From positions 1 through 54,458 of the forward strand of contig JAFYAC010000071.1 of the NCBI GenBank assembly GCA_017540905.1: a stretch of DNA of 54,458 bases. The letters are read 5' to 3'. The position numbers and the translations under genes are program-made. Shown piece by piece: positions 25,607 to 33,444 of the stretch. Position 1 is the first letter of the stretch; the number at the start of each line of letters is the position of its first letter. Source of the stretch: Kiritimatiellia bacterium (GTDB lineage Bacteria; Verrucomicrobiota; Kiritimatiellia; CAIQIC01; Lenti-01). Under the pieces are notes generated by a model, which was not told the origin of the DNA, did not search any database, and saw only the letters and a program-made list of their open reading frames with translations.

Positions 25607-26068
25607 TCATTGGAAATAGCCATCTTCTTCCAGCGCCTGGATTGCATAATCACATGGCAACGCCTTGTTCGTAATTGTCCCCACCTTGAGCAAATCGGCC
25701 GCGTATTCGCTTGCCGGGTAGTTGGGCATCAGCTCCAATGCACTCTGGGCGTCATCCATGACCACGGGGCGGACTGCGGAAAAAGACACGGACTCGATCT
25801 GCGGAGCGACACGCAGGATTTCCGCCGCCGTGTTGGTCGCTGCCGAAAGCTGGAGATACTCGCTTTCATACTCGAACTTGAGTAGCAGTCCCGGTAAATC
25901 ATTCGTGTCCGCAGCCAGCCTCTCCTGGGCGATAGCCAGCACGCCGGCATAGTTCCCGGCCCGCCACATGCCCTCCACCTGCGAAGCGAAGCCTTGTCCT
26001 CTGGCAGTTCCCAAGACACGAAAGCACAGCAGGCAGCCAATCATTCCAATCTTGATTGTCGTGTTCAT
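25607..26068 (-). CDS. Hypothetical secreted protein, possible TPR-like
   Basis: 153 residues with a weak signal peptide (MNTTIKIGMIGCLLCFRVLGTARGQ). ATG 26068 has an excellent ribosome site (GAGGAG, 6 nt upstream). Residues ~28-70 read like one or two helix-turn-helix TPR units (MWRAGNYAGVLAIAQERLAADTNDLPGLLLKFEYES). The rest has no recognised motif. It lies 113 nt upstream of the hydrolase start on the same strand and 10 nt after the end of a gene remnant. Function unknown. Confidence 0.65.
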   Translation of the reverse strand: MNTTIKIGMIGCLLCFRVLGTARGQGFASQVEGMWRAGNYAGVLAIAQERLAADTNDLPGLLLKFEYESEYLQLSAATNTAAEILRVAPQIESVSFSAVRPVVMDDAQSALELMPNYPASEYAADLLKVGTITNKALPCDYAIQALEEDGYFQ

Positions 26069-26077
26069 TGTTCTCCT

Positions 26078-26299
26078 CTATGGATTCTCCATATACAAAA
26101 AACCCGGTGATGTAAATTCCGTGTCGGGATTGCGCCAAAGCGACGGTGCGATGAAATTGTCGACGGGAGCGGAATTCGGCCAAAGGCGGCGATTTTTGGC
26201 GTCTGATTCATCCCAGATGTCCTTGAGCATGTTACGGACGGTCGCAGTATAATCAGCCCCACTGGCAACCGCCTGCCCCGCTTGCCAGCTTTTCGGCAT
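26078..26299 (-). pseudogene. 3' remnant of a gene cut at a dispersed repeat
   Basis: A 73-codon frame whose last ~55 residues look like real protein (RNMLKDIWDESDAKNR..., ending FTSPGFLYMENP). It has no ribosome site, and its first codons are the dispersed CATTCGGGTCTGGCCCC repeat itself. It looks like the C-terminal end of a longer gene whose 5' part was lost at the repeat. Its stop lies 9 nt before the start of the 26068 gene, as expected for an old operon junction. Confidence 0.5.
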
Positions 26300-26320
26300 T
26301 CGGGTCTGGCCCCTTTTTCG
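26297..26320 (+). repeat. 24-nt direct repeat, right copy
   Basis: Starts CATTCGGGTCTGGCCCC and continues into TTTTTCG. Identical over 24 nt and in the same orientation as 19364-19387. The two copies bracket the hydrolase operon (6.9 kb). Confidence 0.9.
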
Positions 26321-26361
26321 TTTCCCAAGCCGATCACTTGCCCCGTAGCGTCATGGCCCGG

Positions 26362-27003
26362 TCATGGGGCCGGGGCTTCTTCTGCATCTTTTTCGGCCAT
26401 TCTGCTTTCGATGGCGGCAATGGCCTTGCCGAATTCTTCCTGCACCCGGGGATGTCGGTCGCGCGTCAGGGCCTCTTCCAATGCCGCCTTGGCCTGCAAC
26501 CCGCCGCGTTTTCCCATGCACCACGCTCCAATGACCCGCACGCGCAATACTGGATGGGACAACATCGGAATCAGTGCATCCATATCGTCTTCGTCTCCCA
26601 TGTCGGTCACCGCTTCGGCAATGTCGGTCATCAACCACTCTTCCGGCCCGACGGCCGTTGGCAAACGTGCCGCCAGCACCTCTTTCAGTTCCGCGACAAC
26701 CTTCCGCTTGTCCCCACGCGAGGCCCTCAAGAGACCCAATGCCCGACAGGCCATCCTCGGGTCTTCGCACTCCCGAACGATGGCCAACAGACCTTCATGG
26801 CCGGCCTCTCCTTTTTCGATCAAGCGTTGTCTGGCCCTTTCAATCTCCTCGTCCTCAAAGTCGACGGCATCCGGAAGCATTTTCCATTCCGGGTAATCCT
26901 TGTATGTTTTTTGGGCTGGAAATTCTGCCGACACAGACAGTATTCCAACAAACATCAAGAAAAACATGGCATGGCTGATTTTGAGTTGATGTTTAGTGTG
27001 CAT
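26362..27003 (-). CDS. Secreted HEAT-repeat-like protein
   Basis: 213 residues from ATG 27003 (GGAG 9 nt upstream; ATG 27015 is also in frame). Signal peptide AMFFLMFVGILSVSA. The body is helical with HEAT-type units: GLLAIVRECEDPRMACRALGLLRAS, then LIPMLSHPVLRVRVIGAWCMGKRGG, then ALEEALTRDRHPRVQEEFGKAI. Such repeats mediate protein-protein contacts. The start overlaps the end of the metallopeptidase ORF by ~11 nt, so it is translated from the same message. No catalytic motif. Confidence 0.75.
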   Translation of the reverse strand: MHTKHQLKISHAMFFLMFVGILSVSAEFPAQKTYKDYPEWKMLPDAVDFEDEEIERARQRLIEKGEAGHEGLLAIVRECEDPRMACRALGLLRASRGDKRKVVAELKEVLAARLPTAVGPEEWLMTDIAEAVTDMGDEDDMDALIPMLSHPVLRVRVIGAWCMGKRGGLQAKAALEEALTRDRHPRVQEEFGKAIAAIESRMAEKDAEEAPAP

Positions 27004-27574
27004 GCGAGTCTCCATGGATCCTATTTTCTTCTTGGTTCACAATGCGCCTTGAGCCCTTCACTCCGTTCATGCTGATGCTCGGATTCATCAACCTCCAGAC
27101 TTCTTGCGTGTGTTGGTTGTTTCCAAGCAGGTGCACCAATTCGTGAGCAATCACGCATCCATCCCGCTCCGGTCCTTGCGACAAAGTGGAGCTCATGAAG
27201 ACGTTGTTCAGATAGGCAGCCTCGCTTGACGGGTAATACCAAAACTGGGCGACGGCGGTCCCATCTGGAGGTTCCCCATCCCCAATGATAAGTCTGTTGA
27301 CATAAATCAGGTGGATATCTGTCATGTTGCTGTATGTCCCGACACCGACAATCGCGAACTTGGCTTCAACTGAAAGATGATGCGAGTTGGTGGATTCTCG
27401 AACCAGAAGTCCGTTCATCAAATCTACCCCATCGGGCTGATTGCAGATTTCAGGATCAGCCCATGTGAGATTGACACCGACTTGAGCAAATCTCTTGCTG
27501 GCGACAAACATCCGATCATTGACTTCGGCAACCGTCATCACCGGTTTCCAGCCATTCGTTGTTTCCTCGCGCAT
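26993..27574 (-). CDS. Zinc metallopeptidase domain (HExxHxxGxxH), probably the frameshifted 3' part of the upstream gene
   Basis: 193 residues. CVIAHELVHLLGNNQHTQEVWRLMNP contains the full metzincin zinc motif HELVHLLGNNQH followed by a Met about 10 residues later that may form the Met-turn. The N-terminal part (TVAEVNDRMFVASKRFAQVGVNLTWADPE) is the usual strand-helix of that fold. The frame opens at 27586 with no signal peptide or good ribosome site. It overlaps the end of the 27516-29663 frame by 59 nt. Joining the two at 27584-27597 would give a continuous KTVNVI-PVIM strand. Read separately, the peptidase would lack export. Family known: secreted or outer-membrane zincins; substrate unknown. 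Confidence 0.72.
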   Translation of the reverse strand: MREETTNGWKPVMTVAEVNDRMFVASKRFAQVGVNLTWADPEICNQPDGVDLMNGLLVRESTNSHHLSVEAKFAIVGVGTYSNMTDIHLIYVNRLIIGDGEPPDGTAVAQFWYYPSSEAAYLNNVFMSSTLSQGPERDGCVIAHELVHLLGNNQHTQEVWRLMNPSISMNGVKGSRRIVNQEENRIHGDSHAH

Positions 27575-29663
27575 GATGACCGGTATTAATTACATTGACC
27601 GTTTTTTCCGCCCGCACCTCAATCTCCTTTACAGCACAAACGTCCCCCATCCATGGATACCGCACGTAGACCCTTCCTCCCAATCCTATCCTGTGGGTGC
27701 GGTCATTTCCGGCATCGTCGCCAGGAACCAGACTGTTGCTGAAGTCATCGTCGATGTCGTCGGCAACCAGCAACTGGTTCGTGGAAACGAAGGTTCCGGA
27801 GTTGGCGGGTTCTTCATGCAACTGAATTCCTGTCGGATCGTCGTTCGGTGTAGGATAATCGGAAATAGTTCCCAGAGCTATTTCAACGATACCTTCTCCG
27901 ATCTTGCTCTTGTCTGTCACCCGCACCTTGAACCGGTCCGGGTCCAGGTCGATGAAGTTGTCCTTCACGGTCACGTTTGTCCCGACCGCCGTAAACGCAT
28001 TTTCCCACTTCCCGACCTTCAACTCGGACGCCACCGAACCCCCTCCCGCTAGGAACTCGATCTGCACCACGTTCACGGCCTGCGAGACCGCGTATACATC
28101 GCCAACCGATGCCGTCACGGTTGCAAGACCGGGGGCCAGTGCGGTGAATACGCCGTCCTCGTCGATTTCGCCCACGGGGGTCATTCCCTCATACGACACG
28201 CTCCACGTGTACGGCCCGCCGCCGGCCCCAGCAACCTCGAACTGGGCCGAGTCGCCCACGCACACGCATTCTGGCCCGGTCAACGCCATCGGAACACCCC
28301 AGACCCACTCCACAACAAATGGGTTTGATTGCGAGCTGCCAAGCCGTACTTCGTTCGAGCCAGCGTGGTCAGCTGCGGGCCAGTCCAAGAGTTTCAATTC
28401 AAATTGGGCCGACTGTGGACTCAACATATAGTTCGTGATGCTCAACCCTGAAAAAGACTGGGGACCACGGTCGGCATTGACCTCGTGGCCGTCTACCATG
28501 ATGGCATCATCCACATAGCCGCTGACACCGACATCCCGCAATACGCTGTCGGATGCCGGGGGTTGGCCATAAACGACATCGCTCCAATTAGTCTGCTTTG
28601 GGGCGTTTAGCCCGCAATCATCAAGGACTTCGTGGTAATATCGCGTATTCGCCGTCACCACCTCGAACCACACGTTCGACGTGGCAGGCATCGTGTCCAT
28701 CCCGTCCGGTACCCCGTCGCCGTCCGAGTCCTGGTTGCCGGGGTCCGTGTGCGAGACGAAGTCCTCCCAGCCGTCGTTCAGCCCGTCCCCGTCCGTGTCC
28801 TCCGCCACGGCCGCCGCGTAGAAACGGAGCCGGGACAGCTCCTCGGAGAACCCGGAATCCTCGAACTCCGCCACCCCGTTGCTGATGGCCACCGTCCCGC
28901 GCAGCTCCCAATCGCTCTCCATCCCGTTGAATGGCAGCCCGACCGCGGTCCAGACGGTGTTCGTGTCCGTGACGACCTGGTTCTCGTCGTTCGTCCACGT
29001 CGCCACCACCAGCGACGAGGTACAGGCCACCGCGTAGGCGAACACGTCCACGTTCGTGTCGATCTCGTACGCCAGCCCCAGGCGGAACGTGCCGTTCGTC
29101 GTCCATTCGTGGGTGGTGAACCGCAGGCCGTTCGTATGGTTGCTCCTCACTGGGGGCGCGGGCGTCCCTCCCGCGGTTCCCAAACGCACCACGGCATCCC
29201 GGATGCCTTCGTAGGCTGGCCACTCCTCCTCCGCCACCAGGCCGCCCGTCAGCACCACGTCCGCCGATTTCGGGCGGGCGAAGTCCGTCCACCCACGCCA
29301 CAGCACCGTCCCGTCGCCGTCCTTCACGACCGTCAATCCGGCCTCCTGCGACACCTCGACCGGAACCACCCACGCCCCGTACTCCCGGTCTGCCACCGCC
29401 GTATCCCAGTTTGCACCGAACTCCTCCCACGCCGCCGGCCACGTTCCCACGTCCTGCACCAGCGGAATGTCCGGCGGCGTGATGCGCCGGTACATGTTCC
29501 GCAGGATTTCCGCCCGGTCAGCCAAGTCCTCCTCCCCCAGCACCACGGCGTCGTCCGGCTCCTCCGCAGGGGACCCGGCCTCCCCCGTTCCCGTTGCCAG
29601 CGCGGCCGCGCCGGCCAGAACCGCGGCAACTCCAAGGCAAACCGCCCAAACGTGTCTCTCCAT
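27516..29663 (-). CDS. Large secreted protein with shared N-terminal module, DxDGDG repeats and Ig-like domain (5' part of a frameshifted gene)
   Basis: 715 residues from ATG 29663 (MERHVWAVCLGVAAVLAGAAA signal peptide, AAAGG just upstream). Residues ~1-300 are nearly identical to the N-terminus of the hydrolase protein at 21402-25493, including the RLRFYAAAVAEDTDGDG junction. Two DxDGDG units follow, then a new region (~340-480), a bacterial Ig-like (BIG2-type) domain (~490-560: FTALAPGLATVTASVGD) and another beta domain. The last ~12 codons (GHHARGNNEWLE...) look out of frame, and the metallopeptidase continues in the -1 register. Export and calcium binding are inferred from the modules. 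Confidence 0.75.
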   Translation of the reverse strand: MERHVWAVCLGVAAVLAGAAALATGTGEAGSPAEEPDDAVVLGEEDLADRAEILRNMYRRITPPDIPLVQDVGTWPAAWEEFGANWDTAVADREYGAWVVPVEVSQEAGLTVVKDGDGTVLWRGWTDFARPKSADVVLTGGLVAEEEWPAYEGIRDAVVRLGTAGGTPAPPVRSNHTNGLRFTTHEWTTNGTFRLGLAYEIDTNVDVFAYAVACTSSLVVATWTNDENQVVTDTNTVWTAVGLPFNGMESDWELRGTVAISNGVAEFEDSGFSEELSRLRFYAAAVAEDTDGDGLNDGWEDFVSHTDPGNQDSDGDGVPDGMDTMPATSNVWFEVVTANTRYYHEVLDDCGLNAPKQTNWSDVVYGQPPASDSVLRDVGVSGYVDDAIMVDGHEVNADRGPQSFSGLSITNYMLSPQSAQFELKLLDWPAADHAGSNEVRLGSSQSNPFVVEWVWGVPMALTGPECVCVGDSAQFEVAGAGGGPYTWSVSYEGMTPVGEIDEDGVFTALAPGLATVTASVGDVYAVSQAVNVVQIEFLAGGGSVASELKVGKWENAFTAVGTNVTVKDNFIDLDPDRFKVRVTDKSKIGEGIVEIALGTISDYPTPNDDPTGIQLHEEPANSGTFVSTNQLLVADDIDDDFSNSLVPGDDAGNDRTHRIGLGGRVYVRYPWMGDVCAVKEIEVRAEKTVNVINTGHHARGNNEWLETGDDGCRSQ

Positions 29664-29706
29664 CTGCGCCTTTCCCGGCGGAACGCCATGCCCCGCCTTT
29701 GCTCCC

Positions 29707-29736
29707 ACCATCCCAAGCCCGCCCCCGGCTTGTCAA
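29707..29736 (-). promoter_or_regulatory. Candidate promoter of the 29663 gene
   Basis: TTGACA (29736-29731) overlaps the stop codon of the ogt gene, with GATGGT 18 nt downstream. The same block precedes the hydrolase gene at 25566. Confidence 0.4.
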
Positions 29737-30257
29737 CGCATTTCCCTCTCCAACTCCAGCAACGCCCTCTTGTTGTGCAGCCCCCCTCCGTATCCCGTGA
29801 GCGCACCGCCCGCCCCCACGACGCGGTGGCACGGAATCACGATGCAGATCGGATTCCATCCCGCCGCCCTGCCGACCGCCTGCGCGGACATCCCCGCCAC
29901 GCCCCGCCGCCGCGCAATCGCCGCGGCAATCTCCCCGTAGGTGGCCGTCGCCCCGAAGGGGATCCGGCGCATCTCCTCCGACACCTCCCGCCGGAACGCC
30001 GTCGCCCCGACCAACTTCAACGCCGGCACCCACTCCGGCGGCCGCCCCGCGAAATACCCATCCAGCCACCGGCAAGCCTCCCCGAACACCGGCATCCACC
30101 GCTCCTCCCCCGCCACTTCCCTCGTCCCCGCGAACCACACCCCCGTCAGCGCCTCGCCGTCCGACCCCAACCACAAATCATCGAACGGCTCGGGCGTCCG
30201 ATACCTCCACACCCACCCACTCCCACCCACTCCATCTTGCACGCGGCCATTGTCCAT
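29733..30257 (-). CDS. ogt: Methylated-DNA--protein-cysteine methyltransferase (Ogt/MGMT)
   Basis: 174 residues. The enzyme transfers the methyl group from O6-methylguanine to its own cysteine. The active-site motif is intact: GWNPICIVIPCHRVVGAGG (Cys ~143), with the Arg-finger helix AQAVGRAAGWNP before it and the Tyr in TATYGEIAAAIARR. The C-terminus GYGGGLHNKRALLELE is canonical. The N-terminal domain (~65 residues) is short, as in many bacterial Ogt. ATG 30257 is chosen (GGTGA 5 nt upstream); the frame runs far upstream through repeat DNA. A GCAATTACGGGAAACA motif lies ~155 nt upstream in the same orientation. Confidence 0.93.
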   Translation of the reverse strand: MDNGRVQDGVGGSGWVWRYRTPEPFDDLWLGSDGEALTGVWFAGTREVAGEERWMPVFGEACRWLDGYFAGRPPEWVPALKLVGATAFRREVSEEMRRIPFGATATYGEIAAAIARRRGVAGMSAQAVGRAAGWNPICIVIPCHRVVGAGGALTGYGGGLHNKRALLELEREMR

Positions 30258-30560
30258 GCCCTTCACCATGCCCCCTTTTCCCGAAAAACACAACCCCGCT
30301 TTCCTGCGCCATCTCCGCCGCGGGCCGGACAGGCGGGAGAGGCTTTCCGGCAGGCGGAGCCGAAAGATGTTCATGGGAACGGCATGGGGCAAAACCGTGA
30401 AATACCACTGTGTTTCCCGTAATTGCAAATATGGGATCGGAGGGGAATCCGACAGGACGAAATGGGGGGTGGAGGGGAGTGCCGGGGGCGGGGACCGGGG
30501 GACGCGGGCAGCCGGAGAACGCGCACTTGCGGGCCGCGACGGCGCGGCGGCGGGCGCGCC

Positions 30561-30589
30561 TTGACAAATGGCGGCGGGTATTTTTGAAT
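30561..30589 (+). promoter_or_regulatory. Promoter of the ModA-like gene
   Basis: Perfect TTGACA (30561-30566), 17-nt spacer, TTGAAT (30584-30589). Start codon 24 nt after the -10. Confidence 0.6.
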
Positions 30590-30612
30590 AGGGGCGTGCG
30601 AGGAAAATGACC

Positions 30613-31074
30613 ATGAATATCCGCTCCGTCTTGTGCCTGGGTGTTGTGTTGTTCGCGTTGGCCGGCGCCGCCGCCGCGAAGGAGCCGTCGCTTTGCGTGG
30701 CGGCGGATTCGTCGTTCGGGGATGCCCTGGAGGAGATTTCCTCGCAGTTCACCGGCACCACGGGCTGCCGCGTGGAGGTGCTCCGCGGGGAATCCGCCGC
30801 GCTGGCGGACCAGTTGCTGGCCGGCGGGCGGGCGGACGTGTATTTCCCGTCCGACGCGGAATCGATCGACCGGCTGCGCGAGAAGGGCATCGTGGACGTC
30901 GCGCTGGCGCGGAACATCGTGGTGGTGGAGCGGGACGGCCAGGATCCGGCCTACCTGCGCGCGGTGGTCCTGGCCGGCGCGGAAAACCGCCTGCAGGCGA
31001 TGGCGTTCCTGGACTTCCTGGTTTCCGAGCCGGCGCGCGGGGTCTTCTCCGCCCACGGCTTCGCGCTGCCCTGA
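30613..31074 (+). CDS. Short ModA-like periplasmic binding protein
   Basis: 153 residues from ATG 30613 (GAGG 9 nt upstream; ATG 30607 is too close). Signal peptide [18 protein letters not shown]. Then the molybdate-binding-protein pattern: [72 protein letters not shown], and the closing helices [24 protein letters not shown]. ModA is normally ~250 residues; here ~90 residues between RNIVVVE and the final helices (most of lobe 2) are absent, yet the frame is clean. No modB/modC is adjacent. It may be a minimal or decayed binding protein; ligand binding is doubtful. Confidence 0.7.
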   Translation: MNIRSVLCLGVVLFALAGAAAAKEPSLCVAADSSFGDALEEISSQFTGTTGCRVEVLRGESAALADQLLAGGRADVYFPSDAESIDRLREKGIVDVALARNIVVVERDGQDPAYLRAVVLAGAENRLQAMAFLDFLVSEPARGVFSAHGFALP

Positions 31075-31100
31075 GCGGCGCGCGCCCCCCTTCCCTGGCC

Positions 31101-31673
31101 ATGGACCGACCCGACACCGACATCGCGCCCCTCGTGCGCCGCTGGCTGGAAGCCGCGGGCGAGGACCCCGACCGCGAAGGGCTTGCGGAGACCCCGCGGC
31201 GCGTCGCCGGCGCGTGGCGCGACATGACGTCCGGCTACGGCGAGGATCCCGAAGCCCTTCTCCGCGAGGCGGTGTTCACGGTCGACGCCAACCACATGAT
31301 CCTCGTGCGCGACATCGAGTTCTATTCGCTCTGCGAGCACCACCTGCTGCCCTTCTTCGGGGTCTGCCACATCGGCTACATCCCGCGCGGCAAGGTGGTC
31401 GGCATCAGCAAGCTGGCGCGCCTGACGGACGTGTTCGCCCGCCGCCTGCAAATCCAGGAGCGGCTGACGAACCAGATTGCGCGGACCGTCATGGACGTGC
31501 TCCATCCGGAGGGCGTGGGGGTGATTATCGAGGCGAGCCACCTGTGCATGATGATGCGCGGGGTGGAGAAGCAGAATTCGCGGACGGTGACGTCGGCGAT
31601 GCTGGGGAGCTTCCACGCGTCGGCGGCGACGCGCAACGAGTTCCTGCACCTGGCGGGGGCCGCCCGGCCCTGA
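31101..31673 (+). CDS. folE: GTP cyclohydrolase I
   Basis: 190 residues. FolE converts GTP to 7,8-dihydroneopterin triphosphate, the first step to folate. Zinc ligands are present: [13 protein letters not shown] (Cys ~78, His ~81) and [25 protein letters not shown] (Cys ~149). [28 protein letters not shown] and the N-terminal [19 protein letters not shown] are canonical. Length is normal. ATG 31101 lies 26 nt after the modA-like stop with no clear ribosome site, so it may rely on read-through from the same promoter. It converges on lptG. Confidence 0.97.
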   Translation: MDRPDTDIAPLVRRWLEAAGEDPDREGLAETPRRVAGAWRDMTSGYGEDPEALLREAVFTVDANHMILVRDIEFYSLCEHHLLPFFGVCHIGYIPRGKVVGISKLARLTDVFARRLQIQERLTNQIARTVMDVLHPEGVGVIIEASHLCMMMRGVEKQNSRTVTSAMLGSFHASAATRNEFLHLAGAARP

Positions 31674-31713
31674 GAGAGGCCGGTCCGGCGGGCGGCGGTT
31701 GCGGGCGGGGGCC

Positions 31714-32808
31714 TCAGCGGCAGCGCCGGAGCATGGCCAGCCCGAGGACGAGGAAGCACAGGGCGGGCAGCCATCCGGCGAGCGCCGGTGAGATGAACTG
31801 CCGCTTGCCCCAGGTCAGGAACACGCCCATCATGACGTAGTAGCCGAAGAAGATGAGCAGGGCGGACAGGATGCCCACGCCCATGCCGCGCCGCCCGGTC
31901 TGCATGCCGAAGGGGATGCCCACCAGGATGACGATGATGCACAGCCAAGGGGCCGCGAGGCGGTAGTTCCAGTCGACCCAAAGGCTCGCGCGGGTGCTTT
32001 CGGAGATGTCGGGGTGGCCGAGGATGAAGGCCCGGATGTCGGCGGCCGAGCTTTCGTTGTTCTCGATGTCCTTGGTTTCGTTGAGGAAGTCGGCGGGGGT
32101 CTCGGTGAGCATGGTCATGTCCATGTCCGCGCGCTTTTCGGCGGCGCCGATGGGGTCGTTGAGGGCGGTGTAGCGGTGGATGTCGGGGCGCTCGAACCAC
32201 CAGTGGCCGTTGATCCAGAGGGCGCGTTCGGCGTCGATGCGGTACTCGTCGGACCCGTCGGGCCGCTGCTGGGTCAGGCTGACCCCGCGCATTTCGTAGG
32301 CGTTTTCGGGGCGGATGTCGAACGTGTTGATGCGCCAGACCCGCCGCGCCACGGTGTTCTTGTAGGCGACCGGCACGAGGCAGGCCTTTTCGCCGTCGTC
32401 CTGGACCTCCCGGAAGAAGCGCGTCCAGCGCGCCGCCCAAGGGTTGAAGCGCTCGTTGACGGCCAGCAGCGCCAGGGAGCAGGCCAGGCCCAGCGCGAGG
32501 TAGGGCCGCGACAGCTGCCACAGGCTCAGGCCGCTCGCGCGCATCGCGGTGATTTCCGAATTCTTGCCGAGCTTCCAGAGCGCGTACAGCAGGGCCAGCA
32601 GCAGCGAGATCGGCAGCATGAACGGCAGGTACGTCGGGACGAACGCGGCGTAGTAGAGGAGCACGGACGGGATCGGCGTGCCGGCGTCCATGAAGTTCAC
32701 GAAGTTGTCGAACAGGTCCACCAGCACGGCGATGGCGGTGAACCCGAACAGGATGTACAGCCAGGGACGGACCAGGTTGGCCAGCAGATAGCGCGAAATC
32801 AGCTTCAT
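31714..32808 (-). CDS. lptG: LPS export permease, LptF/LptG family
   Basis: 364 residues. It has the YjgP/YjgQ topology: three N-terminal helices (MKLISRYLLANLVRPWLYILFGFTAI...; LPFMLPISLLLALLYALWKLGKNSEITAMRASG), a ~170-residue periplasmic beta-jellyroll domain, and three C-terminal helices (LAAPWLCIIVILVGIPFG onwards). The coupling segment with EITAMRASGLSLWQL, which contacts the LptB ATPase, is characteristic. The partner permease and LptB are not in the window; LptF or LptG cannot be told apart with certainty. It follows the zinc-ribbon gene by 49 nt on the same strand. Confidence 0.88.
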   Translation of the reverse strand: MKLISRYLLANLVRPWLYILFGFTAIAVLVDLFDNFVNFMDAGTPIPSVLLYYAAFVPTYLPFMLPISLLLALLYALWKLGKNSEITAMRASGLSLWQLSRPYLALGLACSLALLAVNERFNPWAARWTRFFREVQDDGEKACLVPVAYKNTVARRVWRINTFDIRPENAYEMRGVSLTQQRPDGSDEYRIDAERALWINGHWWFERPDIHRYTALNDPIGAAEKRADMDMTMLTETPADFLNETKDIENNESSAADIRAFILGHPDISESTRASLWVDWNYRLAAPWLCIIVILVGIPFGMQTGRRGMGVGILSALLIFFGYYVMMGVFLTWGKRQFISPALAGWLPALCFLVLGLAMLRRCR

Positions 32809-32857
32809 GGGACCGTCGCGGGCCGCGCCCCGGACCGGGGTGCGGGCCCCAGCGGAA

Positions 32858-33121
32858 TCACTGGGCGTATTTCTTGAGCTTCAGGTTTTCGGTGTCGTAC
32901 TGCGTCGGGTCGAGCCAGACGAAGCCGGTCTGGCCGCACTTCTCGCACATCTTGCGGGCTTCGGGGTCGTTTTCGCAGCGCGGGCACAGGTATTTTTCCA
33001 GACGGCCCGTGTGCTGTCCGATCGGGCGCTTCCCCAGGATGCCGCCCCGCTCCAGCAGGACGATGGTGCCGATGATCAGGATGGCGAGGCCGATGAAGCC
33101 AAGTGTCTTTTTTGTGTTCAT
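32858..33121 (-). CDS. Small membrane-anchored zinc-ribbon protein
   Basis: 87 residues. One N-terminal membrane helix (TLGFIGLAILIIGTIVLL) and a soluble tail with four cysteines in CPRCENDPEARKMCEKCGQTG, spaced as a zinc ribbon of the CxxC...CxxCG type. No family with known function recognised. It sits directly upstream of the LptF/G gene, so it may be cotranscribed with it, but a link to LPS export is only positional. ATG 33121. Confidence 0.7.
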   Translation of the reverse strand: MNTKKTLGFIGLAILIIGTIVLLERGGILGKRPIGQHTGRLEKYLCPRCENDPEARKMCEKCGQTGFVWLDPTQYDTENLKLKKYAQ

Positions 33122-33444
33122 GAAAGGGTTTCCTCGATATGCCGTCCATCCTTATGGATTTGCCTGCGGAAGTCAATGCGATTGATTCGGCGGGGCGGCG
33201 GGCGCGGGGCCGCGCCCCGCCCGTCCGCGGCGGGTCACGGCCCCGGCGGGACCTCGCGGGGAAGTCGGCCGGCGGACCTGAAAACCATGTCGCGAGATTA
33301 TTGAAAACACATCGATTTCCCATTGTTTCAATGCATGTCCCACCTCATGAAACCAGCAGGCGTTTTTGGGGGCGGCCGAGCGGCCGGGCGGTGAATCGGC
33401 TTGAAAAAGGGAGGGGGGAAGGGTATGGGTATCCGGCCTTTGCG
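33122..33444. other. Intergenic region, divergent from the zinc-ribbon and parC genes
   Basis: No gene seen. It has a GC hairpin GCGGGGC/GCCCCGC around 33198-33220, followed by an AT-richer stretch 33290-33350 (TTGAAAACACATCG...) that is the likely promoter zone for parC. No hexamer pair is good enough to call. Confidence 0.6.
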
